Numbered from the stretch's first letter, positions 47,686-59,842 are shown. The stretch: DNA of 64,000 nt from Deinococcus indicus (GCF_002198095.1 NZ_NHMK01000025.1:62001-126000); one strand, 5' to 3'. Notes: generated from the sequence alone by a model not told the origin. Program-made: numbers and translations.

Positions 47686-48108
47686 GTGTACACGAACCGC
47701 CGCGCTCATTACGAGTACGAACTACTGGAGCGCTTCGAGGCAGGCATCAGCCTGACCGGCAGTGAAGTCAAGAGCATCCGTGCCGGCGGCGTGGATTTCC
47801 GGGACGCCTTCGCGCGGCTGAGCGGCGGGAACGTGGACCTCGAGGGCCTGTACATCCCCACGTACAAGGAAGCGACCTACAACAACCACGAGCCGCGCCG
47901 CACCCGCCGCCTGCTGCTGAACCGCGACGAGATCAGCAAGATGAAACGCGGCCTGGAACAGAAGGGCCTGACGCTGGTCCCCACCCGCCTGTACCAGAAG
48001 GGCCGGTACTTCAAGGTGGAACTGGCGCTGGCACGCGGTAAGAAACTGCACGACAAACGCCGCGCCGAGGCCGACAAGACCGTGCGCCGGGAGCTGCGCG
48101 AACTGTGA
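47686..48108 (+). CDS. smpB: SsrA-binding protein SmpB
   Basis: 140 residues from GTG 47686. SmpB brings tmRNA to stalled ribosomes for trans-translation. Signatures: YEYELLERFEAGISLTGSEVKSIR (about residues 10-33), YNNHEPRRTRRLLLNRDEI (about 64-82) and a basic C-terminal tail with KKLHDKRRAEADKT. The tmRNA gene (ssrA) is not in this window. The amidase-fold gene starts 4 bases before its end (GTGA). Confidence 0.95.
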   Translation: MYTNRRAHYEYELLERFEAGISLTGSEVKSIRAGGVDFRDAFARLSGGNVDLEGLYIPTYKEATYNNHEPRRTRRLLLNRDEISKMKRGLEQKGLTLVPTRLYQKGRYFKVELALARGKKLHDKRRAEADKTVRRELREL

Positions 48109-49481
48109 AGGCCGGCACCCGCACCCGCGCCGCCTGGACGGTCCTGGCCGGCAGCCTCCTGCTGGTCGGGCTGGCCGGCGCGCAGATCGCGTTCAGCCGC
48201 CTGAATCTGGCCGGTAAGCAGGTCGAGAGCATCCAGCTGTACGGCGCCGAGTACGCCAGCCAGTCGGCGCTGAGCGGCCTGCTGACCGTCGCGCGGGACG
48301 GCGGACTGGTTCGCGTGACCGGGCTGGGCCACACGCTGCTGCTGCCCATCGACGAGGACCAGCAGCGGGCCACCACCACCTTCAACACCGTGCAGCTCGA
48401 CACGCGCCGCCTGAACGCCCGCGCCGCGACCCTGGTGAACGGCAACCTGTACCTGCCGCTGGATACCCTGGCCAGCGGGCTGGGCGCCCAGTACCAGAAG
48501 GGGGACTTCCGGGTGCCGTCCCCGGCGCTGCTGTCGGTCAGCAGCCGCGCCGGCCGGGACAGCGACCGCCTGGTGCTGGACCTGAGCCGCGACGTGGACA
48601 TCATCGACGAGCAGCGCGGCGACCGCGTGGTCATCACGCTGCGCGGCCTGAGCGGCGACGCCCGGCGCTACACCACCCGAGGCGCGTTCGTGCCGAGCGC
48701 CGAGGTGACCCGCACCGGCAGCGACCTGACCCTCACGATTCCCGTGAACGCCAGCAGCGGCTACCGGGTGTTCAAGGTCGTGCGGCCCGGCAACGTGCGC
48801 GTCGTCGTGGACGCCGGCCCTGGCGTGACGCGCCGCAGCCCGCAGCTGCTGGAGCGCGTGACCCGCCCGCTGATCGTGCTGGACCCCATGAAGGTCAGCG
48901 GGGTGGGCCGCGACGTGACGCTGGAAGTCGCGCGCCGCTCGGCGGAACTGCTCAGCAAGGCCGGGTGGCAGGTGCGGGTCACGCGGGACAGCGCCGCCGC
49001 CCTGCCGCGCGAGCAGGCGCTGCAACTGACCCGCCAGAGCGACGTGTACCTGGGCCTGGACCTGGGCCGCTTTCCCGGCTCGCCGCGCGGCGGCGTGACC
49101 GTCTACGAGCAGACGGGCCGCTCGGCCACGCAGATCGTGAACGCCCTGCGGACCGGCACGCCCGCCCCCTACGGCGGGCTGGTCGTGGCCGGCACCGGCA
49201 GCACCCGCCGCCTGAGTGAACTGCTGCGCGGGGAACTCAAGGGCGGCGGCGTGACCGCCCGGCAGGAGACGACCTCGCGCCTGCTGACGCTCGGCGAGGC
49301 CCCGCAGGCGGCGCTGCTGCTGGAACTCGGCTGGAGCAGCAACGCCAAGGACCTCGCGAACCTGACCGTCGACGACCGCCTGCAGGTCATGGCGGTCGCC
49401 GTGGCCCGCTCGGTCGCCACGTACCTGACCGCCCGCGCGAACAACAACGCGAACATCTCGGCGCAGGGAGCGGCCCAGTGA
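48105..49481 (+). CDS. Amidase_3-fold cell-wall protein lacking zinc ligands
   Basis: 458 residues. Signal peptide (about 1-27, AGAQ). The N-terminal part (about 30-215) is beta-rich, like AMIN or copper amine oxidase N-terminal regions. The C-terminal part (about 255-445) has the amidase_3 fold: LIVLDPMKVSGVG...DVTLEVARRSAELLSKAGWQVRVTRD ... LLLELGWSSNAKD. The expected HGG, Glu and SIH residues that bind zinc appear changed to MKV, G/R and LDL, while the final catalytic glutamate stays. An active N-acetylmuramoyl-alanine amidase is therefore doubtful. Confidence 0.8.
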   Translation: MKAGTRTRAAWTVLAGSLLLVGLAGAQIAFSRLNLAGKQVESIQLYGAEYASQSALSGLLTVARDGGLVRVTGLGHTLLLPIDEDQQRATTTFNTVQLDTRRLNARAATLVNGNLYLPLDTLASGLGAQYQKGDFRVPSPALLSVSSRAGRDSDRLVLDLSRDVDIIDEQRGDRVVITLRGLSGDARRYTTRGAFVPSAEVTRTGSDLTLTIPVNASSGYRVFKVVRPGNVRVVVDAGPGVTRRSPQLLERVTRPLIVLDPMKVSGVGRDVTLEVARRSAELLSKAGWQVRVTRDSAAALPREQALQLTRQSDVYLGLDLGRFPGSPRGGVTVYEQTGRSATQIVNALRTGTPAPYGGLVVAGTGSTRRLSELLRGELKGGGVTARQETTSRLLTLGEAPQAALLLELGWSSNAKDLANLTVDDRLQVMAVAVARSVATYLTARANNNANISAQGAAQ

Positions 49482-50029
49482 ACGCCCTGCGCCGCCTGAT
49501 GTCGCTGTTCAACGTCGTCGCGGCGGCGCTGCTGGTCGCGGCGTTCCTGGCCCTCCAGGCCGTGCAGAAACCCCCGGAGGCGCCCACCCCGCCGCAACTC
49601 CAACTGGCGGAACGCACGCCGCTGAAGGTCAAGGTGTACTTCACGGACCCGCAGGTGCAGACCCTGAAACCCGAGACGCGGACCGTGCAGGTCACGCAGA
49701 CGAACGCCCGCATGGTCGCGCAGGCCGCCCTGAACATCTGGGCGCAGGGTCCCTTCGACCGGGCGCTGCTGGGCGTGGTGCCCGCCAGGACCGCCGCGCC
49801 GAAGGTGTACCTGCGCGGACAGCATTTCTTCGTGGACCTGCCGGCCGAGTACGCGAACCTGCGTTACGGCAGCAGCGGCGAGCGGATGCTGGCCTGCACC
49901 ATCACCCGCACGCTGCTGGAGGAACGCGGTCAGGACGTCACGTTCCTGCTGGCCGGGCAGAACGTGGACAGCCTGGGCCACATCGACCTGCGCGAGCCGT
50001 TCACGCGGCAGGACTGCGCCGACCAGTGA
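49478..50029 (+). CDS. GerMN-domain membrane protein
   Basis: 183 residues. One N-terminal membrane helix (about residues 11-30), then a Pro-rich linker and a GerMN (sporulation/spore-germination-like) domain (about 45-180): LKVKVYFTDPQVQTLKPETR, AQAALNIWAQGPFDRALLGVVP, SGERMLACTITRTLLEE and DVTFLLAGQNVDSLGHIDLREPFTR. In non-spore-formers such domains are fused to cell-envelope lipoproteins. It overlaps the amidase-fold gene (GTGA), which suggests a shared envelope role. Confidence 0.8.
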   Translation: MNALRRLMSLFNVVAAALLVAAFLALQAVQKPPEAPTPPQLQLAERTPLKVKVYFTDPQVQTLKPETRTVQVTQTNARMVAQAALNIWAQGPFDRALLGVVPARTAAPKVYLRGQHFFVDLPAEYANLRYGSSGERMLACTITRTLLEERGQDVTFLLAGQNVDSLGHIDLREPFTRQDCADQ

Positions 50030-50112
50030 CCCGCGCCGCCCGTCCCGCCACCCCAGGAGGTGCGGCCTGAGCCTCGGCCCCCGCCCGAGTGCCTTCCTGC
50101 CGGTTCCCGATC

Positions 50113-53100
50113 ATGCTTCAGAGCGTCACCCTTCAGGGCTTCAAATCCTTCGCCGAGCGCACCCGCCTGGACTTCGGTCCCGGCGTCAGCGCCGTCATCG
50201 GTCCGAACGGCAGCGGCAAGAGCAACGTGGTCGAGGCGATCCGCTGGGCCACGCATCAGGCCCGCGCGCGTGAACTGCGGGCCGCGCGCGCCCAGGAACT
50301 GATCTTCCACGGCAGCGGCGGCAAGGCCCCGCTGGGACTGGCGGAAGTGCAGCTGGAACTCCGCACGCCGGACGGCGAGCGCGTGAACCTCGCGCGGCGC
50401 ATCTACCGCGACGGCACGGCCGAACAGGACCTGAACGGCCGCGCCGCCCGCGTGCGCGACGTTCACGGAGCGCTGCGCGGCACCGGCCTGGGCCCGGGCG
50501 GACTGGCCGTGATCGGGCAGGGCGAGGTCAGCGGCGTCGTGCAGGCTGAAGGGAAGACCCTGCTGGGCTACGTGCAGGAGGCCGCCGGACTGTCCCGTGC
50601 CGTCACCGCCCGCCAGGACACCGAGGCGCGGCTGCGCGAGGCCGACACCCACCTGGACGCGCTGCGGCTGGTATTGCAGGAACGCGCCGCGACCCTGGCC
50701 CGCCTGGAACGGGCCGCGCAGGACGCCCGCACCTGGCACGACCTGACCCTGCGCACCCTGACCCTGCAGGACGCCCTGAAACGCGAGCGGCAGGCCGCGC
50801 TGGCCCGCGAGATCGCCGCCGCCCGCGCCGAGGCCGCCGAACTGGAAGCCCGCAGCGCCGCGCTGGGCGGCGAGGTGCAGGCCGCCGCCGCCGCCGTCGA
50901 GGCCGCCCGCGAGGCCGCGCAGGCCGCCCGCGCCCGCCGCGACGCGCACGCCGGCGCGCTGGAAACCCTGCGGGCCGCCCGCGCCGCGCACGAACAGGCC
51001 GCCCGTTACCGCGACCACCTGGACCGCGAGCAGGCCAGTCTGAACGCCGAACTGGCCGCGCTGCCCACCCGCATGCCCGAGCAGGCCGCCCCGGACCTGG
51101 GCGCGCTGGACGCCGCGCTGCACGCCGCCCGCGAGGCCGCCACCGCCGCCGAGGCCCGCGCCCGCCGCCTGGACGCCGACCTGACCCGCGCCCGCACCCT
51201 GGTCGCCCGCGCCGCCGAGGCCCACGCCCGCCAGGACGCCAGCCGCGAGACGCTGCGCGCCGAACTGGACCGCGCGCAGGGCAACCTGGAAGTCACGCTG
51301 GAGAACCTCGCGGCGGCCCGCGAACGCCTGGAGGCCGCCCGCACCGCCCACGCGCACGCCGCGCAGGGGTACGCCGCGCTGCACACCGAGCGCGAGGCCG
51401 CCACCGCGCACGAACGGCACCTGAACGCCGAACTGGCCCGCGTGAACGCCAGCGTCGCCCCGCTGCGCCGCGAACGCGAACGCCTGGAAGCCGCCCTGAA
51501 CTCCTACGCCCGCTACGGCGAGGGCGCCCGCAACGCCCTGCGCCTCGACCATCCGGGCATCGTCGGGTCCGTCGCGGACCTGCTGACCGTCCCCGCCGAG
51601 TACGAGGTCGCGGTGGGCGCCGCCCTGGGCCGCCGCCTGGAACAGGTCGTCGTGAACCGCGCGGACGACGCCCGCGAGATCATCGACGAACTGAAACGCA
51701 CGGGCGGCCGCGCCACCTTCCTGCCGCTGGACCTGATCCGCGCTCGCCCCCGCCGCGACGCGGCCCTGCTGCGCGAGGACGGCGTGATCGGCAACCTCGC
51801 GGACCTGTGCCCCAGCGACCCGCCCCTGGTCGCCGAGAGCATCCTGGCCGACACGCTGGTCGTGCGGGACCTGCGCGCCGCGAACCGCATCGCCCGCACG
51901 CACGCCAGCCGCCCGCGCCTCGTGACGCTGGACGGCGAACTCGTCGAACCCGGCGGGGCCATCACCGGGGGCCGCGCCCGCGATACGGGCAGCGGCGTTC
52001 TGGCCGACCAGCGCCGCTTTCAGGAACTCGACGCGGAACTGGAGGACGCAGACCGGCAGGGCGCGCGCCTGAACGCCGAACTGAAGAAGGTGCAGGCCAC
52101 CCTGGCCGGCAGCGACGAACGCCACGCCACGCTGCGCCGCGCGCTGGACGACGCCACCCGCGAGGAACAGGCCGCCGAGCGGCGCGTCACGGAACTCGCC
52201 GCGCAGGAACGCAGCCTGGAAGCCAACCGCGACCGCCTCGCCGCGCGCCTCGGGCCGGAACTGGCGGACGCCGACCTGCCTCCCCCCGGCGCGCCCCTGC
52301 CGGACCTGAACGCCCTGGAAACCGACCTGCACGCCCAGCGCGCCGCCGCCGAGACGCACCGCGCCGCCGAACGCGCTGCCGCCGAGGCCCTCGCGCTGGC
52401 CCGCGAGACGGACGCCGCGTGGCGCGCCTACCGCGCCGGACGCGCCCGCGCCGGCGAACTGCGCGAGCGCCTGACCGCCAGCGCGCAGGCCATCGCCGCG
52501 CAGGACGCCCACCTGCACGCCGCCGCCGCCGAGGTCGCCCGCCGCGAGGCCGCGCTGGGCACGCTCGACGAACACGAGGCCGCCCGCGCCGACTACGCCC
52601 GCGAACAGGCCGCGCAGACGTACAGCAACCTGATCGCCACGCAGAACCGCGCCCGCACCCGCCTGGAAGACCTGCGCGTCCTGATCGCCCGGCGCGAGGG
52701 CAGCCTGGAACCCATCCCCGACGGCTGCCTGCCGCCCGGCACGCCCCGCGAATGGACCGCCGAACTGACCCGCGCCCGCGCCGCCCTGGACGCCCTGGGA
52801 CCCGTCAACGCCCGCGCCGAGGCCGACCTGCACGCCGAACAGGCCGCCCTGGACGCCCAGCAGGCCGAACTGAACGACGCCGACAGCGCCGCCGCCGAAC
52901 TGCGTGCCCACCTGCACGACCTCGAAACCGCCGAGGGGCTCGCCACCGCCGCCGCCTTCGACCGCGTGAACACCGCGTTCCGCGAGTACAGCGCCGAACT
53001 GCTCGGCGGGACCGGCGAACTGGAACGCGAACTCGACGACCAGGGCCGCCTGCGCGGCCTGCGCCTCGCCGTGCAGCCACGCGGGAAACGCACCCGCTCC

Positions 53101-53424
53101 ATGACGCTGCTCTCGGCCGGGGAACGCACCATGGCGGGCCTGGGCTTCCTGTTCGCCCTGAACCACGCGGGCGGCGAGGGCAGCGCCGGCGGCCTCCCCC
53201 TGGCCGTGCTGGACGAGGTGGACGCCCCGCTGGACGAGGCGAACATCCGCCGCTTCACCGCCTTCCTGAAACTGTTCAGCGAACGCGGCGCGCAGTTCCT
53301 GCTCGTCACGCACCAGAAAGCCACCATGGAAATCGCGCACGCCCTGTGGGGCGTCACCACCGACCAGACCGGCGCCAGCCGCGTCCTGAGTATCAAGCAG
53401 CCCGGCGAGGTCCGGGCCGGCTGA
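50113..53424 (+). CDS. smc: Chromosome segregation ATPase SMC
   Basis: 1103 residues from ATG 50113. SMC folds and separates the chromosome with ScpA (4.2 kb) and ScpB. The Walker A is [18 protein letters not shown] (about residues 31-48), followed by long coiled coils rich in Ala/Arg/Glu. The hinge is near 480-590 ([29 protein letters not shown]). The signature [18 protein letters not shown] and Walker [19 protein letters not shown] are near 1003-1045. It is slightly shorter than the usual 1150-1190 residues. Confidence 0.95.
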   Translation: MLQSVTLQGFKSFAERTRLDFGPGVSAVIGPNGSGKSNVVEAIRWATHQARARELRAARAQELIFHGSGGKAPLGLAEVQLELRTPDGERVNLARRIYRDGTAEQDLNGRAARVRDVHGALRGTGLGPGGLAVIGQGEVSGVVQAEGKTLLGYVQEAAGLSRAVTARQDTEARLREADTHLDALRLVLQERAATLARLERAAQDARTWHDLTLRTLTLQDALKRERQAALAREIAAARAEAAELEARSAALGGEVQAAAAAVEAAREAAQAARARRDAHAGALETLRAARAAHEQAARYRDHLDREQASLNAELAALPTRMPEQAAPDLGALDAALHAAREAATAAEARARRLDADLTRARTLVARAAEAHARQDASRETLRAELDRAQGNLEVTLENLAAARERLEAARTAHAHAAQGYAALHTEREAATAHERHLNAELARVNASVAPLRRERERLEAALNSYARYGEGARNALRLDHPGIVGSVADLLTVPAEYEVAVGAALGRRLEQVVVNRADDAREIIDELKRTGGRATFLPLDLIRARPRRDAALLREDGVIGNLADLCPSDPPLVAESILADTLVVRDLRAANRIARTHASRPRLVTLDGELVEPGGAITGGRARDTGSGVLADQRRFQELDAELEDADRQGARLNAELKKVQATLAGSDERHATLRRALDDATREEQAAERRVTELAAQERSLEANRDRLAARLGPELADADLPPPGAPLPDLNALETDLHAQRAAAETHRAAERAAAEALALARETDAAWRAYRAGRARAGELRERLTASAQAIAAQDAHLHAAAAEVARREAALGTLDEHEAARADYAREQAAQTYSNLIATQNRARTRLEDLRVLIARREGSLEPIPDGCLPPGTPREWTAELTRARAALDALGPVNARAEADLHAEQAALDAQQAELNDADSAAAELRAHLHDLETAEGLATAAAFDRVNTAFREYSAELLGGTGELERELDDQGRLRGLRLAVQPRGKRTRSMTLLSAGERTMAGLGFLFALNHAGGEGSAGGLPLAVLDEVDAPLDEANIRRFTAFLKLFSERGAQFLLVTHQKATMEIAHALWGVTTDQTGASRVLSIKQPGEVRAG

Positions 53425-53461
53425 ACGCTCAGATCTGCTGGAAAGCCCCCGCCGCGCCCGC

Positions 53462-53467
53462 TACAGT
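53462..53467 (+). promoter_or_regulatory. -10 box, leaderless, of a small membrane protein gene
   Basis: TACAGT with 6 bases to ATG 53474. Confidence 0.5.
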
Positions 53468-53473
53468 CACGGC

Positions 53474-53824
53474 ATGAACCCCGCCCGCGCGCCCCAGTCC
53501 GCCCCGGCCCGCCTCGCGCAGATCGCGCTGTACGGCGTGGCGGCCGCCGCTGTGGCCGGGCTGCTGACCCTGATCGTCAGTGCCGTCCTGAACGGCGGCC
53601 TGACCCGCGCCGGGGCCGCCGACGCGCTCGGCTGGGGCGCGCTGATCCTGGGGTTCCTGTCCGGCGCGGTCGCGTACTCGCAGTCCGGTCAGGGCCGCAT
53701 CGAGGGCGAGATGCGCGCCCGCCTGGGCGAGAGCTACCGCGCGCCGGGCCTGCCCTGGCCGCAGATCCTGATCCCCCTGATCGGAGCGGGCGTCCTGTCG
53801 GCCATCGTGTTCGCCCTGAACTGA
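53474..53824 (+). CDS. Small membrane protein of unknown function
   Basis: 116 residues with three likely membrane segments (about 15-38, 51-68 and 95-114) and a charged loop (GQGRIEGEMRARLGESYRA) between the second and third. No family was recognised. It starts at ATG 53474 after a leaderless box, and its stop codon shares a base with repeat copy 12. Confidence 0.68.
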   Translation: MNPARAPQSAPARLAQIALYGVAAAAVAGLLTLIVSAVLNGGLTRAGAADALGWGALILGFLSGAVAYSQSGQGRIEGEMRARLGESYRAPGLPWPQILIPLIGAGVLSAIVFALN

Positions 53825-53923
53825 CCCGGACTCCGATTGAAGGGGCTGTAAAGCCCGCTGGGTCCGAGCGGATGCGACTCGGAGAGCTGCCCCGCAGAGC
53901 AGGAGAGAAACGGCAGTCCGTAT
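53824..53923 (+). repeat. Interspersed repeat copy 12 (internal deletion)
   Basis: 100 bp, forward. The left part is complete, up to GACTCGGAGAGCTGCCCCGC, and is joined to the right end AACGGCAGTCCGTAT; about 60 bp are missing. The first A belongs to the TGA stop of the preceding gene. Confidence 0.9.
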
Positions 53924-53926
53924 GAG

Positions 53927-54094
53927 CAATGGTGCGGACAGGTTCATCCCTTCCGGGTAGACCAGCGATGAACACGCCGTTTTTGCTCCTCCCCCTTGAG
54001 GGGGGAGGCTGGGAGGGGGTGAGCAGGAATGGCGTGACAGAAGACGTGTTCCATGCTTGTCCCCTCTAGCCTTTGAACAGTGTCCGCACCATTG
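53927..54094 (+). repeat. Second repeat family, copy 2 (complete, 14-bp inverted ends)
   Basis: 168 bp bounded by CAATGGTGCGGACA and TGTCCGCACCATTG, a perfect 14-bp terminal inverted repeat. Inside are CTCCCCCTTGAGGGGGGAG and GTGACAGAAGACGTGTTCC, as in the copy at 20519. It has no good open frame, so it is not an autonomous element. Confidence 0.88.
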
Positions 54095-54214
54095 ATGACC
54101 CGGACTCTGCTCACCATGCGTCTGCATCCGCCAGATGGGGGAGGGGTCGCCCCCGGCGGGCTGCGCCATTCGGGCAGTGGTGCGGGGGGGGCGGGGCGTG
54201 CCATGCTGCGTGGC
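54095..54214. other. Intergenic region after the second repeat
   Basis: Directly after the repeat comes ATGACCCGGACTC, which resembles the left end of the main repeat family, then a GC-rich stretch with no gene. A GGGGCGTGCCATGCTGCGTGGC stretch lies before the next start. Confidence 0.4.
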
Positions 54215-54616
54215 ATGAACGACATGCCGACCAGCGTGGTGAACCCTTCGCCCCAGCAGGCGCTGCAGGCGTTCCTGACGCACTGGCAGGGTCAGGAGTA
54301 CCGCGCCATGGCGCTCGCCATGCCCGCGCGGGTGTTTCCGGGCGGGCGTCGCAGCGTGCGGCAGGTGCGCCGCACGTACCCCGGCAGCCTGCGTGAGTTC
54401 AGTATCCTCGCGGCGCGTGACACGGATCCGGCCGCCACGAACATCGACGTGCAGATGCTGTGGCGGCAGCGTGGCGGGCTGGAACTGGGGCGGGTGCGCT
54501 ACCGCATGGTGTACGTGAACGAGCACGACCAGCCCATCGCCCGGCACCACGAGGGGGGCGTGTGGAAACCGTTCGCGACGTACGCCCTGCCCGTCCCCCG
54601 GCCCCTGAGGGCCTGA
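54215..54616 (+). CDS. Hypothetical protein, 133 residues
   Basis: It starts at ATG 54215, the last of several in-frame ATGs; the earlier ones would add Gly-rich sequence from the intergenic region. It has no signal peptide. QQALQAFLTHWQGQEYRAMALAMPARVFPGG looks like an N-terminal helix-rich part and the C-terminal half (VQMLWRQRGGLELGRVRYRMVYVNEHDQP) is beta-rich, which is similar to NTF2-like proteins in shape. No family was recognised. Its stop shares a base with repeat copy 13. Confidence 0.6.
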   Translation: MNDMPTSVVNPSPQQALQAFLTHWQGQEYRAMALAMPARVFPGGRRSVRQVRRTYPGSLREFSILAARDTDPAATNIDVQMLWRQRGGLELGRVRYRMVYVNEHDQPIARHHEGGVWKPFATYALPVPRPLRA

Positions 54617-54750
54617 TACGGACTCCGATTGAATGGGCTGCAAAGCCCATTCAATCCGAGCGCAGCGAGTGGGAGCAAGACGGGTTCCGGACGTGGAGCC
54701 AGCAATCCGGTGAAGTTCCGGATTGTTGGCGAAACAAACGGAATCCGTAT
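54616..54750 (+). repeat. Interspersed repeat copy 13 (full length)
   Basis: 135 bp, forward, from ATACGGACTCCG to CGGAATCCGTAT. It has the best hairpin of the family: GATTGAATGGGCT-GCAA-AGCCCATTCAATC, a perfect 13-bp stem. Confidence 0.92.
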
Positions 54751-54755
54751 GAGCG

Positions 54756-54804
54756 GACGGCGCAGAGGGGACGGGTCTGCGCGGCCCGTCCCCTCTGCGC
54801 CGTC
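54756..54804. terminator. Perfect 20-bp hairpin
   Basis: GACGGCGCAGAGGGGACGGG and its exact complement, with a 9-base loop, right after repeat copy 13 and 15 bases before the end of the amylase gene. Confidence 0.8.
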
Positions 54805-54818
54805 ATGCGCCCTGCTTA

Positions 54819-56273
54819 CTACTCGACCCGGAAGGCGGCGGCGTCCCGCGCGGGGAGGCTCAGGTGCAGGTAGCCGCCGCTGACGCTGACGCGGGCGTCC
54901 TGCCCGGCGAACAGGGAAGGGGTGGCGGCCAGCGCCTTCCAGTTCACGCCCAGCGAGGCGAGTTTCAGGGAGTACGTGCGGCGTTCGCGGCCGCCGTGCC
55001 ACGCGGCCAGGACGGTCTGGCCGTTCAGCTGGCGGGTGAACAGCAGCAGGTCGCCGCTCAGGCGGTCGGGGGTGGGCAGCAGCGTCTGCGCGCCGCGACT
55101 CAGGGCGGGGCTGGCCCGGCGGGCGGCGATGGCGGCGCGGGTGGCCTCGAAGACCTCGCGTTCCTCGGGCGTCCACTGGTCCTCGAAGCGCATGTCGCGG
55201 CGGTTCTCGGGGTCGGGACCGCCGCGCATGGCGATCTCGGTGCCCTGCCAGACGACGGGCACGCCGCGCAGCGTCATCAGGGCGCGCAGGCCGTAGCGGG
55301 TGCGGGCGCGGCCCTCGTCCTCGAACAGGCTGCCCTGCGCGAACCGGGGCACGTCGTGGTTGTCGAGGAACAGCGCGACCTCGCCGGGGCGCGGCAGTTC
55401 GTTCTGGCGTTCCAGCACGGCCCGCACCGCGCCGAGGCTCTGGCCGCCCATCACGCTGCGTTTCATGGCGTCCTGAAGGCTGAACAGGAACAGGCTGTCG
55501 AAGCCCGCCTTCTGCCAGTCGGCGACGGTGCCGGTATCCGCGTCGAACCACTCGCCGAGCGTCCAGGTGCCCGCCTGCCGGTCGCTGTCCAGCAGGTCCC
55601 GCAGGAACGGCCCCTCGACGTGCTTGATGGCGTCGTACCGGAAGGCGTTCACGCCCTGCTCGCGCCAGAAGTCCGCGTTGTCCAGCAGCAGCTCACGCAC
55701 CTGCGGGTCGCTCTGCCGCAGGTCCGGCAGGCCCGCCAGGGCGCAGTCCACGTCCTTGTCCCTGCTGGCGTCGCACTGCGCCTGCGTGTTGAACCACGCC
55801 GGGCGGAGTTTCACGGCGGCCGCCTCGTACCCGTAATGGTTGATGACCTGATCGAGGACCACGCGCATCCCGGCCTTCTGCGCGCCGTCCACGAACGCCC
55901 GGAAGTCCGCCAGCGTCCCGAAGTGGGGGTCCACCGACCGGAAATCCGCCGGCCAGTACCCGTGGTACGGCGCGGTCCCGAACGAGTTCACGGTCTGCTG
56001 CGCGTACACCGGCGTCAGCCACACGGCGGTCGCGCCCAGCTTCTGGATGTACGGCAGTTTCTGCGTGAGGCCCACGAGGTCCCCGCCGTGCCACGCGCGC
56101 GGATCGGCGCGGTTCACCCCGGCGTTGTTGGCGGCGTTCCCGTCGAAGAAGCGGTCCGGCATGACCTGATAGATCACCTGCCCCTCGAACGAGGACAGGG
56201 GAAGGGCCGTCTGCGCGCCCGACCCGCCCGCCAGGGAGGTCAGCAGCGCGCCCAGCAGGGCGAGGTGTCGCAT
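54819..56273 (-). CDS. Secreted alpha-amylase family protein (GH13)
   Basis: 484 residues from ATG 56273. Signal peptide (1-20, SGAQ). The GH13 barrel has VIYQVMPDRFF and AVWLTPVY, DQVINHYG (region I), FRYDAIKH with the nucleophile (about residue 207), TLGEWFD with the acid/base glutamate (about 237) and FLDNHDVPR with the third aspartate (about 307). A beta-domain ends the protein. It likely cleaves alpha-1,4-glucans outside the cell. The start is leaderless (TACCAT and 6 bases). Confidence 0.9.
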   Translation of the reverse strand: MRHLALLGALLTSLAGGSGAQTALPLSSFEGQVIYQVMPDRFFDGNAANNAGVNRADPRAWHGGDLVGLTQKLPYIQKLGATAVWLTPVYAQQTVNSFGTAPYHGYWPADFRSVDPHFGTLADFRAFVDGAQKAGMRVVLDQVINHYGYEAAAVKLRPAWFNTQAQCDASRDKDVDCALAGLPDLRQSDPQVRELLLDNADFWREQGVNAFRYDAIKHVEGPFLRDLLDSDRQAGTWTLGEWFDADTGTVADWQKAGFDSLFLFSLQDAMKRSVMGGQSLGAVRAVLERQNELPRPGEVALFLDNHDVPRFAQGSLFEDEGRARTRYGLRALMTLRGVPVVWQGTEIAMRGGPDPENRRDMRFEDQWTPEEREVFEATRAAIAARRASPALSRGAQTLLPTPDRLSGDLLLFTRQLNGQTVLAAWHGGRERRTYSLKLASLGVNWKALAATPSLFAGQDARVSVSGGYLHLSLPARDAAAFRVE

Positions 56274-56279
56274 GACTGC

Positions 56280-56285
56280 ATGGTA
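56280..56285 (-). promoter_or_regulatory. -10 box, leaderless, of the amylase gene
   Basis: TACCAT on the minus strand with 6 bases to the ATG. Confidence 0.45.
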
Positions 56286-56304
56286 TCGCTTCCAGGGTAG
56301 GGGT

Positions 56305-56337
56305 TGATGGAGGATAGGTGATGGTTGATGGAGGATG
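56305..56337. repeat. GTTGATGG direct repeat
   Basis: GTTGATGGAGGAT occurs twice, at about 56305 and 56324, with AGGTGATG between, 32 bases from the amylase start. These are the same words as in the heptamer arrays. Confidence 0.7.
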
Positions 56338-56403
56338 TCCCCCCGGTCCCACGCACGGGAAGGGGGAGAGGTCGCCCCCTCCCCCATAACCCGCCACGCA
56401 GCT

Positions 56404-58896
<2,493 letters not shown>

Positions 58897-58921
58897 GGGT
58901 TACCTCGGGAGAGTGGGTGGA

Positions 58922-58951
58922 CGTGACCCCACCCCGGCGGGGCCGGTCACG
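58922..58951 (-). terminator. Weak hairpin at the end of the YmdB gene
   Basis: CGTGACC and GGTCACG form a 7-bp stem around a GC-rich loop, overlapping the stop codon of the YmdB-type gene. No T run. Confidence 0.35.
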
Positions 58952-59735
58952 CCTCTTCCACGTAACGGTACCGTTCAACGCCCACCGCGCGCCCCGCCTC
59001 TATCTGGACAAAGACACCATTCAGCTCCGCCGGGCCGTCCGCCGCGCCGTACCGGTGCGGACGCTCCGTCACGAACCGCTCGATCGGACCGTGCGGATCG
59101 CTCCCGATGATCGACTCGTAAGGCCCCGTGAACCCCGCGTCCGCCTGGAACGCCGTGCCGCCCGGCAGGATCCGCGTGTCCGCCGTGGGCACGTGCGTGT
59201 GCGTGCCGATCACGGCCGCCACCCGCCCGTCCAGGTACCGCGCCATGCCCTGCTTCTCGCTGGTCGCCTCGGCATGGAAATCCACGAACACGCTGCCCAG
59301 ATCGTCGCGTTCCAGCAGCGTGTCCATCGCCCGGAACGGATTGTCCACCGCCTCCATGAACACCCGCCCCAGCAGGTTCACGACCGTCAGCCGCTCCGTG
59401 CCCTGCGCGGTCTTCACGTCGAAGCTGCGCCAGCCCACGCCCGGCGTACCCGGATCGCTGTAATTCAGGGGCCGCACGATCGGATACGTGCCCTCGTCCT
59501 GCATCAGCACGTACACGTCCTTGTGATGCCACGCGTGATTCCCCAGCGTCATGCAGTGCGCCCCGGCCTTCAAGGCCCCGTCCGCCCCCTCACGGTGAAG
59601 GCCGAAACCCCCCGCCGCGTTCTCCATGTTCACCACGATGAAATCCGCCCTGGAACGCAGGGACGGCAGGTGCGACCCCAGCACCCGCCGTCCCGCCGCC
59701 GCGAACACATCCCCCACAAACAACAACCGGATCAT
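58947..59735 (-). CDS. YmdB-type metallophosphoesterase
   Basis: 262 residues. It has the TIGR00282/YmdB layout: [18 protein letters not shown] (metal-binding aspartate), [32 protein letters not shown] and [13 protein letters not shown], which give the two-metal site. YmdB-type enzymes hydrolyse 2',3'-cAMP and affect RNA turnover and gene expression; a D. radiodurans homologue of this size has been characterised. The start is 7 bases after TAGCCT. Confidence 0.92.
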   Translation of the reverse strand: MIRLLFVGDVFAAAGRRVLGSHLPSLRSRADFIVVNMENAAGGFGLHREGADGALKAGAHCMTLGNHAWHHKDVYVLMQDEGTYPIVRPLNYSDPGTPGVGWRSFDVKTAQGTERLTVVNLLGRVFMEAVDNPFRAMDTLLERDDLGSVFVDFHAEATSEKQGMARYLDGRVAAVIGTHTHVPTADTRILPGGTAFQADAGFTGPYESIIGSDPHGPIERFVTERPHRYGAADGPAELNGVFVQIEAGRAVGVERYRYVEEA

Positions 59736-59742
59736 GACGCGC

Positions 59743-59748
59743 AGGCTA
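59743..59748 (-). promoter_or_regulatory. -10 box, leaderless, of the YmdB-type gene
   Basis: TAGCCT on the minus strand with 7 bases to the ATG. Confidence 0.45.
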
Positions 59749-59842
59749 CCGCGCTTTGCCGGTCATCCGGTCAGGGCCGCCCGGACTCCCGTAACGCCCC
59801 GGTAATGCGGGGGGCGCACGCTGCGGGCAGGAGGCGGTAACG

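Noticed and set aside
49930..53340. A 1136-codon open frame on the minus strand over smc
   Set aside because: It is an antisense shadow of smc. Its amino acid make-up is Gly/Gln/Val/Arg-rich as in other frame shadows of GC-rich genes, and smc has all its motifs.
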